Positions 1 to 7,031 of a stretch of 39,543 nucleotides of DNA are shown here, piece after piece. This DNA is from Bacteroidales bacterium (GTDB taxonomy: Bacteria > Bacteroidota > Bacteroidia > Bacteroidales > UBA932), in the NCBI GenBank assembly GCA_024401895.1, contig JAKSKE010000013.1:1-39543 (forward strand), in the 5' to 3' direction. Numbering within the stretch: position 1 is the stretch's first letter; every line of letters begins with the position of its first letter. Made by a program: the position numbers and the translations under genes. Under the pieces are notes generated by a model. That model did no database searches. It was given only the letters and a program-made list of their open reading frames with translations, and had not been told where the DNA came from.

Positions 1-616
1 CTGATGTTTCGGACAAGGGAGATAGGGAATGCGTGTCGTTCTTGAAGGCCGCCCCCGCCTCATAGACCTTGCCACCAAGACAGCACATCACCTCTTTCCC
101 TACGGCATCTGGCCTTATAATCGTTTGAACGGCCTTCAGCAGATTTGACGGACCATCTGCATCGGCTGCGTCGGAAGGGCGTATGGAGCCCACAAGAATG
201 ACCGGCTTGGGATTGTGGATGGTGAGATTCAGGAAGAAAGCGGTTTCTTCCATCGTATCTGTACCGTGGGTTATCAGGACTGCATCATATTTTCCGCTCT
301 CAAGGACTAGGTTGACCCGCTTGGCCAGAGAAAGCCAGATGCTGTCGCACATATCCTGTGAGCCGATGTTGCAGAACTGCTCATAGTCCAGTTCTGCGTA
401 CCGAGTCAATTCTGGCACCGCCTGCAGGATGGTTTCGATGGAGATTTTTCCGGCATCGTATCCTATGTCGGTACTCGTGCCGGCAATTGTACCGCCAGTC
501 GCTATTATGTGGACTTTCGGCAGAGGTTCGTTGGAAATCGGTTCCTGACCCCACATCGTTGTGGGGAACAGAATCACCAATGTCAGAAATGCGAAGAATT
601 GGATTCGGAGTTTCAT
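1..616 (-). CDS. ansB: Type II (secreted) L-asparaginase, 3' end cut by the window edge
   Basis: Hydrolyses L-asparagine to aspartate and ammonia. The visible 205 residues begin with a signal peptide (MKLRIQFFAFLTLVILFP, cleavage likely near TMWG-Q), so the enzyme is exported. The two family threonine motifs are present: GGTIAGT at residues 41-47 (nucleophile Thr43) and THGTDTMEET at 117-126 (Thr119-Asp120). A further conserved stretch, VILVGSIRPSDA, follows. The C-terminal domain lies beyond base 1, so intactness cannot be judged. The start ATG (614-616) overlaps the stop of the upstream nucleosidase gene in an ATGA, which implies translational coupling. The family call is firm; symbol ansB is chosen because the protein is exported. 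Confidence 0.93.
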   Translation of the reverse strand, partial: MKLRIQFFAFLTLVILFPTTMWGQEPISNEPLPKVHIIATGGTIAGTSTDIGYDAGKISIETILQAVPELTRYAELDYEQFCNIGSQDMCDSIWLSLAKRVNLVLESGKYDAVLITHGTDTMEETAFFLNLTIHNPKPVILVGSIRPSDAADADGPSNLLKAVQTIIRPDAVGKEVMCCLGGKVYEAGAAFKNDTHSLSPLSETS

Positions 617-1224
617 CTCTTTTTATCTTGATTCCGGGACAATATTGTTTCCACAGCCTGCCTTACCTTCGCCCAGACTTCATCGCTTGTAAGAATGCCA
701 GATTCGCGCATCGCATTATTCACGTAGTCATCCACACTCAGGTTGTCACTGACGATTTTCACAGCTGCAACCAGTTCGAGATGAGGTGAGAAGGATGCTA
801 TGTAGTTGAGCTCCATATCATAGAGCGTGGGCTCGGTCCGGTCCGATTCAGTAAAAAAGCTATTCCCCGTATAACACGGAAGCCCTTCGTCCGAAAGGTG
901 GAGCGGGTTGGCGTGGTCATCGAACTTATAGTTTCCGTCGGTGTACCTGAACGTGCCGCTCACCAGGGATACAGTTCCTATTTCAACGTTGTTGCTTCCG
1001 GCATAGCCGATGTTGATGATGCGGGTTCCTTTAGGAAGATTGCAGCAGGCCTTGATGACATTGCCGGCGCCGACCCCAGTCCTTATGCATTCTATTTCCG
1101 GGAAAATTTCCCGGCACTTGTTGTACTCCGCTTCTTCCGCTGCAAGTATGACGAGCCGGCTCATTTGGTTGCAGGAGCATAGGCTTGCAACTATAACGGC
1201 CGCGATAATGAAAAAATGCTTCAT
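613..1224 (-). CDS. Secreted lipoprotein of the nucleoside phosphorylase / MTA-SAH nucleosidase superfamily
   Basis: A 203-residue protein. The N-terminus MKHFFIIAAVIVASLCSC is a lipoprotein signal with Cys18 as probable lipidated residue. The rest resembles the PNP/UDP phosphorylase fold: LVILAAEEAEY (an acidic cluster where the family carries an N-terminal catalytic Glu), GVGAGN, NIGYAGS, GTVSLVSGTF, a DME motif in YDMELNYIA, and a late SDN (VKIVSDNLS) where MTA/SAH nucleosidases carry the catalytic Asp. Known relatives act on 5'-methylthioadenosine, S-adenosylhomocysteine or other purine nucleosides in the cytoplasm; an exported copy is unusual. Substrate is not known. The reading frame is open back to an ATG at 1326, but a promoter box at 1235-1242 lies inside that extension, and the signal peptide begins at 1224. 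It overlaps the asparaginase gene by 4 bases. Confidence 0.8.
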   Translation of the reverse strand: MKHFFIIAAVIVASLCSCNQMSRLVILAAEEAEYNKCREIFPEIECIRTGVGAGNVIKACCNLPKGTRIINIGYAGSNNVEIGTVSLVSGTFRYTDGNYKFDDHANPLHLSDEGLPCYTGNSFFTESDRTEPTLYDMELNYIASFSPHLELVAAVKIVSDNLSVDDYVNNAMRESGILTSDEVWAKVRQAVETILSRNQDKKR

Positions 1225-1234
1225 AATACGCCCA

Positions 1235-1242
1235 CAAAGATA
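1235..1242 (-). promoter_or_regulatory. TANNTTTG promoter box (TATCTTTG) for the nucleosidase-asparaginase operon
   Basis: On the minus strand TATCTTTG matches the Bacteroidota -7 element TANNTTTG. It ends ten bases before the ATG at 1224, so the transcript leader would be only a few bases long. No convincing TTG element is seen about 20 bases upstream. Confidence 0.55.
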
Positions 1243-1322
1243 GCGATTATTTTCCGACAGTAACGTGCCCACAAACTTGATAATGATCTCGTGGCTGCCG
1301 AAATCTTCCCTCAATGCCGTTC

Positions 1323-1487
1323 TCATCCAATCTGAAAACCAAGTCTGGAATCGATAACGACAATGGGCAGGTGAAGAACCGCATTGACCTTGTCTTCTCT
1401 TACGAAGGCTACATTCTGACCCGTTTCAGGACAGGGCGTGTCAATCGATCCGGAATTGTATTTAAGTGATTTGAGTTGCCAAAACAT
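1323..1487 (-). CDS. Possible small protein of 54 residues, unknown function
   Basis: I do not recognise this product. The frame opens with ATG and begins MFWQLKSLKYNSG, has a Cys-Pro pair (DTPCPETGQ) and ends in a hydrophobic strand-like segment (AVLHLPIVVIDSRLGF). Its stop overlaps, in an ATGA, the upstream-most ATG of the nucleosidase frame (1326), which may be chance. A TACGTTTG box at 1512-1519 (minus strand) sits 24 bases before the ATG. It could also be the decayed tail of a longer gene, or simply non-coding, because the plus strand carries an open frame of similar length across the same bases. Confidence 0.27.
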   Translation of the reverse strand: MFWQLKSLKYNSGSIDTPCPETGQNVAFVREDKVNAVLHLPIVVIDSRLGFQIG

Positions 1488-1511
1488 CGCAGTACGTCCA
1501 AATCATTGATA

Positions 1512-1519
1512 CAAACGTA
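1512..1519 (-). promoter_or_regulatory. TANNTTTG-like box (TACGTTTG)
   Basis: On the minus strand TACGTTTG fits TANNTTTG and lies 24 bases upstream of the ATG of the possible small gene at 1487. No clear TTG partner element is visible, so this may be chance. Confidence 0.3.
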
Positions 1520-1548
1520 CGATCGCCAGAGAAGTCAGAAAACGGACG

Positions 1549-2001
1549 TCAAAAGGATATCATCAACTGCGACAGGAGGGTCTGCAGATAGCTTCGGGTA
1601 TATACTCCCGGATGCGGAATTTTAAGGTCGGGCGTATCTACCACCCTGTTTCCGTAAAAAAGAATGTCGATGTCGATGCAGCGGGAATGGTAGATTCTAC
1701 AACCGCAGGAATCGTATTCGGGAACGTCTGTGCGACCCAACCGTCTCTCAATTTCCTTGCATTTTTCCAGCACTTCGTGCGGATGGCAACGTACTCCCCC
1801 ATATTCCACTATGCAATTGAGAAAATCCGGCCCATCAAACCCAACTGCTTGATTTTCAATTATTTGCGAAATATTAATCGGATGCCCGAAGGTCTCTTCC
1901 AAGGCATCCAGCGCCCTATTGATATACTCTCCCCTATCCCCCAGGTTGCTCCCGAGAGCAAGGACAAGGGTATCGTCGTTCCTAGTCTTCAAGAGGGTCA
2001 T
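1549..2001 (-). CDS. folK: 2-amino-4-hydroxy-6-hydroxymethyldihydropteridine diphosphokinase (HPPK)
   Basis: Transfers pyrophosphate from ATP to 6-hydroxymethyl-7,8-dihydropterin in cytoplasmic folate synthesis. The protein is 150 residues, about the size of single-domain HPPK. Family motifs: LALGSNLGDR near residues 14-23, the central FLNCIVEYGG strand, RRLGR, the signature RCIDIDILFYG with its paired aspartates that bind magnesium, and IPHPGVYTRSY near the C-terminus. It is the last gene of the sufS-sufE-DUF59-folK set and its start overlaps the end of the DUF59 gene by 20 bases, so it probably depends on that transcript. thyA and folA, which use and recycle the folate product, occur at 31.7-33.0 kb. 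Confidence 0.95.
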   Translation of the reverse strand: MTLLKTRNDDTLVLALGSNLGDRGEYINRALDALEETFGHPINISQIIENQAVGFDGPDFLNCIVEYGGVRCHPHEVLEKCKEIERRLGRTDVPEYDSCGCRIYHSRCIDIDILFYGNRVVDTPDLKIPHPGVYTRSYLQTLLSQLMISF

Positions 2002-2338
2002 ATCCCAGAGCTACCCGCGCTTCGTCGCTCAACAGACTCTGGTCCCAGGCGGGTTCGAAAACCAGCTCGATATTGCAGGAGTTGATTCCGGGGGTAAGTT
2101 CAACCGAATGTTTCACTTCGGCCATAACCTCGTCGGCCATAGGACAGTTGGGAGCAGTGAAGGTCATTTTAATGTAAACGTCCCGGCTCTTGTCTATCTT
2201 AAGTTCATAGATGAGTCCAAGGTCATAAACGTTCAACGGAATTTCAGGGTCATACACCTGCTTCAAGGCAAGGACCACAGCATCGTAAAGGGGTGAAAGC
2301 TCCCTTACGTCTTCGGGAGTCAGCACATCATTGTTCAT
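1982..2338 (-). CDS. DUF59 / MIP18-family iron-sulfur assembly protein (SufT-like)
   Basis: A 118-residue cytoplasmic protein consisting of a single DUF59 (PaaD/MIP18) domain. Visible family features are YDPEIPLNVYDLGLIY (residues about 29-44), the strand pair around DVYIKMTFTAPNCPMADEV with the conserved Thr and Cys-Pro, and a C-terminal VFEPAWDQSLLSDEAR. Proteins of this family help mature Fe-S proteins, usually encoded with suf genes. Here it sits directly after sufE (11-base overlap) and before folK (20-base overlap), which supports a role in Fe-S assembly. The sufBCD scaffold genes are not in the window. Confidence 0.88.
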   Translation of the reverse strand: MNNDVLTPEDVRELSPLYDAVVLALKQVYDPEIPLNVYDLGLIYELKIDKSRDVYIKMTFTAPNCPMADEVMAEVKHSVELTPGINSCNIELVFEPAWDQSLLSDEARVALGYDPLED

Positions 2339-2741
2339 CGCAGGCTGTTTTTTTGATTGTTGCTATCATAGACGCCAGACCGTTGGCCCGTGTAGGGGAA
2401 AGGTTTTCTCTAAGACCAAGCTCCTCTATGAAGGCGAAATCGTCTGAGGCTATCTCTTGCGGAGTTCTTCCGGAATAGACTCCAATGAGCAGAGAAATTA
2501 TGCCTTTTGTAATTATTGCATCACTGTCGGCCGAGAACCACAGCCGCCCGTCACGCTTTTCAGAATTTAGCCATACCCTTGACTGACAGCCTTTTATAAG
2601 CCTATCCTCGGTTTTATGCTCCTCTGGGAACGATTCCAGGTTCTTTCCCAGCTCTATCAAATATTCATATTTGTCCAGCCATTGGTCAAACATAGAGAAA
2701 TCCTCCAGTACCCTGGCTTTAGCTTCCTGTAAACTCAACAT
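2328..2741 (-). CDS. sufE: SufE sulfur-acceptor protein
   Basis: Accepts persulfide sulfur from the cysteine desulfurase SufS and passes it to the Suf scaffold. The protein is 137 residues, the usual size. The key motif LIKGCQSRVW places the acceptor cysteine at residue 52, very close to Cys51 of the E. coli protein. The C-terminal ENLSPTRANGLASMIATIK is typical of the family. I chose the ATG at 2739-2741, which overlaps the sufS stop as TGATG; a GTG one codon earlier is also open. It overlaps the downstream DUF59 gene by 11 bases. All of this points to a tightly coupled sulfur-transfer operon. Confidence 0.94.
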   Translation of the reverse strand: MLSLQEAKARVLEDFSMFDQWLDKYEYLIELGKNLESFPEEHKTEDRLIKGCQSRVWLNSEKRDGRLWFSADSDAIITKGIISLLIGVYSGRTPQEIASDDFAFIEELGLRENLSPTRANGLASMIATIKKTACDEQ

Positions 2742-3973
2742 CACCTTAACATATCTATCGCTCTGTGAAGCGATTTAATAAAATATTCCGCCTCTTCAAC
2801 CGTATTGTAAGGGGCAAATGAAGCGCGCAGCATACCGGTAACTCCACACGCGTCCATAATTGGTTCGGCGCAGAGCTGCCCAGACCGCAGTGCAACCCCC
2901 ATCTTATCCATTATTAGAGCCAGATCTTCGTGATGCACCCCTTTCACCGATATGGAGAAAAGAGGTATCTTGGCTTCCCTGTCTTTCGGATTTCCAAAAA
3001 GTGTTATAGAGGAGTCCTTATCCAACTCATCCATAATATAGTCCACTACTCCCCTTTCGTTATCAATAATGGCTTTTGAGCGCATTGCAACGGCCATTTC
3101 AAGAGCTGGAATAAAGGTAGGAATACCTGCCAGATTAGGGGTTCCCGCCTCAAACTTATACGGCAGTCCCGCATAGGTGGTCTCCTCCCACTTGACATTC
3201 GCTATCATTTCTCCCCCACCCATATACGGCGGCAGTTCATTGAGTAACTTTTCTTTTCCGTAAAGCACTCCTGTACCCGGGGCGGCATATATCTTATGGC
3301 CAGAAAAAGCATAGAAATCGCAGTCCAGGGCCTTCACATCCACATTACAGTGAACAATCCCCTGGGCTCCGTCAACCGAGAGCAACACTCCGTTTCTATG
3401 ACAGATATCGGCTATTTCCCTTATGGGATTGACTATTCCAAGAACATTTGATATGTGAGCTACGCTAACTATTTTAGTCTTGGCTGTAATAAGACTTTCC
3501 AGCCTCTCTACCATCACCTCTCCCCTATCGTTCACCGGCAGCACCTTAAGTTTCGCCCCTTTTCGCTTACACATCATCTGCCAAGGGACTATGTTTGCGT
3601 GGTGTTCTGCTGCAGAAACTATAATCTCATCTCCTTCACCTACAAAGGCCTCTCCGGCACAGAATGCCAAAAGGTTCAAAGATGCTGTAGCGCCAGAGGT
3701 AAAGATAATCTCACGCACCGAATCTGCTCCTATGAAGCTTTTCACAGATTCCCTTGCATCTTCAACTTCTTTGGTTGCAAGTGCGGCGGTAGTGTGTACA
3801 GCCCTGTATATATTGGAATTTTTGTTGGTAACAACGTCATTCCATTTCTCGATTACAGAGCGGGGACGCATAGCAGTAGCCGCATTGTCCAAATAGACAA
3901 GCCGGCATCCGTTTACAGAAGCGGACAGGGAAGGAAATTGCTGTCTTAATTCCTCGATAGTCATTTTAACCAT
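2741..3973 (-). CDS. sufS: SufS-type (group II) cysteine desulfurase
   Basis: A PLP enzyme that removes sulfur from cysteine to give alanine and an enzyme-bound persulfide for Fe-S cluster building. The protein is 410 residues, matching SufS. Visible motifs: YLDNAATAMRP at the N-terminus, SAAEHHANIVPWQ (pyridine-stacking His), SVDGAQGIVH (cofactor Asp), FSGHKIYAAPGTG with the PLP lysine at residue 227, and RSGQLCAEP with the catalytic cysteine at residue 368. The partner sufE follows with a TGATG junction. The first ATG is used; a second ATG three codons later (3964) is equally possible and would give a slightly longer leader behind the box at 3984-3991. It is divergent from ruvA across 43 bases. 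Confidence 0.95.
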   Translation of the reverse strand: MVKMTIEELRQQFPSLSASVNGCRLVYLDNAATAMRPRSVIEKWNDVVTNKNSNIYRAVHTTAALATKEVEDARESVKSFIGADSVREIIFTSGATASLNLLAFCAGEAFVGEGDEIIVSAAEHHANIVPWQMMCKRKGAKLKVLPVNDRGEVMVERLESLITAKTKIVSVAHISNVLGIVNPIREIADICHRNGVLLSVDGAQGIVHCNVDVKALDCDFYAFSGHKIYAAPGTGVLYGKEKLLNELPPYMGGGEMIANVKWEETTYAGLPYKFEAGTPNLAGIPTFIPALEMAVAMRSKAIIDNERGVVDYIMDELDKDSSITLFGNPKDREAKIPLFSISVKGVHHEDLALIMDKMGVALRSGQLCAEPIMDACGVTGMLRASFAPYNTVEEAEYFIKSLHRAIDMLR

Positions 3974-3983
3974 ATAATAAACA

Positions 3984-3991
3984 CAAAATTA
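3984..3991 (-). promoter_or_regulatory. TANNTTTG promoter box (TAATTTTG) for sufS
   Basis: TAATTTTG on the minus strand, ten bases before the sufS ATG at 3973. It stands back to back with the ruvA box at 4004-4011 inside a 43-base divergent spacer. No TTG element at the usual distance was found. Confidence 0.55.
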
Positions 3992-4003
3992 ACAAATTCT
4001 GCG

Positions 4004-4011
4004 TATTTTTG
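4004..4011 (+). promoter_or_regulatory. TANNTTTG promoter box (TATTTTTG) for ruvA
   Basis: TATTTTTG on the plus strand with only five bases between it and the ruvA ATG at 4017. Transcription starting about seven bases after the box would begin at or inside the start codon, so the mRNA may be leaderless. Confidence 0.55.
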
Positions 4012-4016
4012 CGAAT

Positions 4017-4613
4017 ATGATTGACTATATAAAAGGTAAAATTACTCAACTGAGTCCAACTCAAGTTGTTATAGAGAGTGGGGGAGTAGGCTATATAAGC
4101 GAGATCTCCCTTCAGAGTTATCAGGAATTCGAAGGTAAGGAAGACTCTGTGGTCTATATTCAGACCCAGGTGAACACCAGAGACGGAAGTTCGATAGACT
4201 ACGGTTTTTCGAGTCGCGACGAGCGGGAACTGTTCCGTCTAATCACAGGAATCAGCGGAATGGGAGCGGCGTCGGCAAGAATGATGCTGTCATCTATGTC
4301 GTCCGACGAAATTCGTGAAGCAATTTTAGCCGAAGATGTGGTTAGAATCAAAAGCATAAAGGGACTTGGTATAAAGACAGCCCAAAGACTGATTCTGGAG
4401 CTCAAGGACAAACTTATAAAAGGGGAGGGGAGTGATGCGTCATCTATTCTCTTTGCAAACGAAAGAAATGCTGTAATGGAAGAAGCTACGTCGGCACTTC
4501 AAATGCTTGGATTCAATAAGGCGGCAATCAATAAAGCCCTTCAGAAATTAATAAAAGAAAAGCCCGACGCAAAGGTCGAGCAACTTATAAAATCGGCATT
4601 ACAGATACTTTAA
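4017..4613 (+). CDS. ruvA: Holliday junction branch-migration protein RuvA
   Basis: RuvA binds four-way DNA junctions as a tetramer and loads the RuvB motor (encoded at 12928-13959). The protein is 198 residues, the normal length. Domain I is the N-terminal OB fold ([20 protein letters not shown], then VGYISEISL). Domain II has tandem helix-hairpin-helix motifs ([20 protein letters not shown] and [20 protein letters not shown], about residues 70-130). A low-complexity linker leads to the RuvB-binding domain III (residues about 150-198, [16 protein letters not shown]). ruvA and ruvB are 8 kb apart and on opposite strands here. The stop shares bases TTAA with the converging mnmG stop. Confidence 0.96.
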   Translation: MIDYIKGKITQLSPTQVVIESGGVGYISEISLQSYQEFEGKEDSVVYIQTQVNTRDGSSIDYGFSSRDERELFRLITGISGMGAASARMMLSSMSSDEIREAILAEDVVRIKSIKGLGIKTAQRLILELKDKLIKGEGSDASSILFANERNAVMEEATSALQMLGFNKAAINKALQKLIKEKPDAKVEQLIKSALQIL

Positions 4614-6496
4614 CGGCCGAAATATACCAATAAAACAGAAATATCGGCAGGGGAGACCCCAGATATTCTCGAAGCCTGGGCAATAGTCCCGGGCTTATAT
4701 TTTTTGAATTTCTGACGGCATTCTATAGTAAGTCCCTGAATTCTGTCGAAATCAAAATTCTCGGGTATCTTCAATTCTTCGAGTCTTCGTATTTTTTCGG
4801 CCAGCTGCTTCTCTCTTTCGATATATCCGCTGTACCTCAGGTCAATCTCTACAGATTCGGTAATCTTGGAATCAACGGGTAATAAAACATTAAAGTCATC
4901 GAATGTTCCACGTGGAACAATTTCGAGAAGTTTCTGTAGTGAGACTTCTGGCCGAAGGGCCAACTCCGATATTTTCTTTGAGTCGGTTAAAGTGGTAGAA
5001 CCCACCTCCTGTAAATATCCATTGGTGTTTTTCGCTGTAAGATTAGTACTCTCACACAGGGACCTGAGGCGCTTCGCCTGGTCGTATTTACATTGTGTAA
5101 GTTCATATCTTTCAGCGCTGGCAAGACCTGCATTAAAAGATTTTTGGGTGAGTCGCAAGTCGGCATTGTCTTGTCTTAACAGGATTCTGTATTCGGCCCG
5201 GGATGTGAACATTCTATAAGGCTCATCAACTCCCTTGGTTATAAGGTCATCTATAAGAACACCTATATAAGCCTCGTCTCTGTTCAAGACAAAAGGCTCC
5301 TTACCGTTAACGCTCAAATGAGCATTCATACCAGCAATAATACCCTGTGCTCCGGCTTCTTCATATCCGGTGGTGCCGTTTACCTGACCTGCCATAAACA
5401 GACCATCTATTCCATCCAACTCAAGGCTTTGCTTTAGCTGAGACGGGTCAAAGTAATCATATTCAACGGCATAGGCAGGTTTAAAAATTTTAGCGTTTTC
5501 AAGTCCCGGAATAGAATGCAGCGCGTCCAACTGAGTATTGAGGGGTAGGGAAGAGGAGAACCCTTGCAGATAGTACTCAGTAGTATCCTGCCCTTCCGGC
5601 TCCAGGAAAAGCTGATGAGAATCCTTGTCGGGAAAGACGCGCAACTTATCCTCTATGCTCGGACAATACCTGGGTCCTTTCCCGGAAATCATACCTGTAA
5701 ATAGGGGAGAGTCTTCAAATCCAGCCCTCAGCACATCGTGCACTTTTTCATTGGTATGCAGGATAAAGCAAGGCATCTGAGGTTTTCCTCCCTGAACCGA
5801 CGAAGGTGTTGGAAGGTATGAGAAACGTTCAGGTTCTTCGTCTCCAAACTGTTTTGTAAGTTTCTCTGTATCAACAGACGAAATATCTATTCGCGGGGGA
5901 GTGCCGGTCTTCATCCTACCGGTCTGAATACCCATACTCTTAAGTTGTTCGGTAAGCCCGTAGGACGAAAGTTCACCTATCCTTCCGCCTTCGAAACAAG
6001 TTCTTCCTATGAACAGCTTTCCGCCCAGGAAAGTACCTGCGCTAAGGACAACAGCGGCGGCGGAAAAAGTTGCGCCGGTAAGAGTTCTTACTCCGGTTAT
6101 ACGGTTGCCCGAGAAGATGAATCCGGTGGCAGTGTCGGCATATATGTCGAGGTTGGGGGTGTTTTCCAGAATCTTCCTCCATACTTGAGAGAACCTCACT
6201 TTGTCGCACTGGGCTCTCGGACTCCACATTGCAGGACCTTTGCTGCGATTGAGCATACGGAATTGCAGGGTACAGGCATCGGTCACCCTTCCCATCCATC
6301 CGCCTAAAGCATCTATTTCCCTGACTATCTGTCCTTTAGCTATTCCGCCAACGGCAGGGTTGCAGGACATTCGGGCAAACCCTCTGAGGTCCATCGATAT
6401 AAGCAGGACCTTACTGCCCATAGTTGCCGCCGCCATTGCAGCTTCGCATCCGGCGTGGCCGCCTCCAATTACAATGACATCGTATTTCTGCTGCAT
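4610..6496 (-). CDS. mnmG: tRNA uridine-5-carboxymethylaminomethyl modification enzyme MnmG (GidA)
   Basis: With MnmE, this FAD enzyme modifies U34 of tRNAs that read split codon boxes. The protein is 628 residues from the ATG at 6494-6496, starting [19 protein letters not shown] with the dinucleotide-binding GGGHAG. GidA signatures are present: [11 protein letters not shown] and [17 protein letters not shown]. The frame continues upstream to 6616 but that extension is an Arg-rich stretch lying over the ybeY gene and is not credible. It overlaps ybeY by 28 bases. The C-terminal region, about residues 526-531 (sequence VPRGT), is encoded by a perfect palindrome that looks like a parS site (4904-4919). 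The stop codon overlaps the converging ruvA stop by 4 bases. Confidence 0.95.
   Translation of the reverse strand: MQQKYDVIVIGGGHAGCEAAMAAATMGSKVLLISMDLRGFARMSCNPAVGGIAKGQIVREIDALGGWMGRVTDACTLQFRMLNRSKGPAMWSPRAQCDKVRFSQVWRKILENTPNLDIYADTATGFIFSGNRITGVRTLTGATFSAAAVVLSAGTFLGGKLFIGRTCFEGGRIGELSSYGLTEQLKSMGIQTGRMKTGTPPRIDISSVDTEKLTKQFGDEEPERFSYLPTPSSVQGGKPQMPCFILHTNEKVHDVLRAGFEDSPLFTGMISGKGPRYCPSIEDKLRVFPDKDSHQLFLEPEGQDTTEYYLQGFSSSLPLNTQLDALHSIPGLENAKIFKPAYAVEYDYFDPSQLKQSLELDGIDGLFMAGQVNGTTGYEEAGAQGIIAGMNAHLSVNGKEPFVLNRDEAYIGVLIDDLITKGVDEPYRMFTSRAEYRILLRQDNADLRLTQKSFNAGLASAERYELTQCKYDQAKRLRSLCESTNLTAKNTNGYLQEVGSTTLTDSKKISELALRPEVSLQKLLEIVPRGTFDDFNVLLPVDSKITESVEIDLRYSGYIEREKQLAEKIRRLEELKIPENFDFDRIQGLTIECRQKFKKYKPGTIAQASRISGVSPADISVLLVYFGR
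4904..4919. other. Candidate parS site (ParB-binding palindrome)
   Basis: TGTTCCACGTGGAACA is a perfect 16-base inverted repeat with the CACGTG core and GTT/AAC arms of bacterial parS (family consensus TGTTTCACGTGAAACA; variants with CC/GG arms are known). It sits inside mnmG and is read as Val-Pro-Arg-Gly-Thr on the minus strand, in a part of the protein with no recognised motif. It is the only such palindrome I found in the window. Sites of this kind normally cluster near the replication origin. Confidence 0.75.
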
Positions 6497-6894
6497 AGAT
6501 ATTCGTTTTCCTTTTCCCTCATTTGTTTCTGCTCGCCGGCGGTATGGTCGTCGTATCCTATAAGGTGAAGCAGGCCGTGAACTATTACACGGTGCAGTTC
6601 CTCGTCGAAGCTGCAACCATAGTGTTCTGCATTGTCCCGCACGCAGTCGATACTAATGAGTAAATCTCCGTTAAGCGTGTCTCCTTCACAGTAATCGAAG
6701 GTAATTATGTCTGTATAGTAGTTGTGCTTGAGAAATTGGCGGTTGATTTGCAGGAGATATTCGTCGGAGCAGAACACTACGGCAATCTGGCCTATTTTCT
6801 TCCCTTCTGCAAATGCCACATTATTAAGCCATCTGCTGTTAAGCCGGCGTCCTTTGAAATTGAATGACGTATCCTGTCTGTCGTACCTGATCAT
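6469..6894 (-). CDS. ybeY: Endoribonuclease / rRNA maturation factor YbeY
   Basis: Zinc-dependent single-strand RNase needed for 16S rRNA 3'-end processing and ribosome quality control. The protein is 141 residues, typical. Features: the mid-protein [12 protein letters not shown] (family T-D-VLSFP-like strand), [16 protein letters not shown], and the metal motif [12 protein letters not shown] at residues 106-117. The canonical motif is HGxLHLxGYDH; here one extra Asp gives GYDDH, so the third ligand is either Asp or the shifted His. It is followed by mnmG with a 28-base overlap, so the two RNA-modifying genes are co-transcribed. A TANNTTTG box lies at 6942-6949. Confidence 0.93.
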   Translation of the reverse strand: MIRYDRQDTSFNFKGRRLNSRWLNNVAFAEGKKIGQIAVVFCSDEYLLQINRQFLKHNYYTDIITFDYCEGDTLNGDLLISIDCVRDNAEHYGCSFDEELHRVIVHGLLHLIGYDDHTAGEQKQMREKENEYLCSRNTMSL

Positions 6895-6941
6895 TGTCTT
6901 ATTACTGCCCAGGGTTGTTTTATACCCTTTTTAAATTTGTG

Positions 6942-6949
6942 CAAAATTA
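6942..6949 (-). promoter_or_regulatory. TANNTTTG promoter box (TAATTTTG) for ybeY-mnmG
   Basis: TAATTTTG on the minus strand, 47 bases before the ybeY ATG, in the AT-rich spacer between ybeY and tonB. The spacing to upstream TTG triplets is not ideal. Confidence 0.45.
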
Positions 6950-6991
6950 CAACTAATAAATCAAAAAATTGGTTTTTGTAATTATTCTTTC

Positions 6992-6999
6992 TATCTTTG
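6992..6999 (+). promoter_or_regulatory. TANNTTTG promoter box (TATCTTTG) for tonB
   Basis: TATCTTTG on the plus strand, 32 bases before the tonB ATG. A TTG at 6969-6971 is separated from it by 20 bases, which fits the two-element Bacteroidota promoter well. This is the best complete promoter in the window. Confidence 0.6.
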
Positions 7000-7031
7000 A
7001 GACTCAATTGGACTAATAAATAAACCACAAT

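Larger units (their letters stand above)
1225..1548. other. 324-base gap between the nucleosidase and folK
   Basis: This is the only stretch over 300 bases without a firmly supported gene. It contains the promoter box at 1235-1242, a possible 54-codon gene on the minus strand (1323-1487) with its own promoter-like box at 1512-1519, and a competing 51-codon plus-strand frame starting at 1314. No hairpin terminator, repeat, tRNA or insertion-sequence end was recognised. Confidence 0.7.

Noticed and set aside
1225..1326. Upstream extension of the nucleosidase to ATG 1326
   Set aside because: It would place a signal peptide in mid-protein and covers the promoter box at 1235-1242.
1314..1469. 51-codon plus-strand frame in the 1.2-1.5 kb gap
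   Set aside because: No promoter-like box or homologue recognised, and opposite to the local transcription direction; kept only as a rival to the minus-strand frame.
6497..6616. 40-residue N-terminal extension of MnmG
   Set aside because: The stretch is Arg/Ser/Pro rich, lies in an alternate frame of ybeY, and precedes the normal FAD-binding start.
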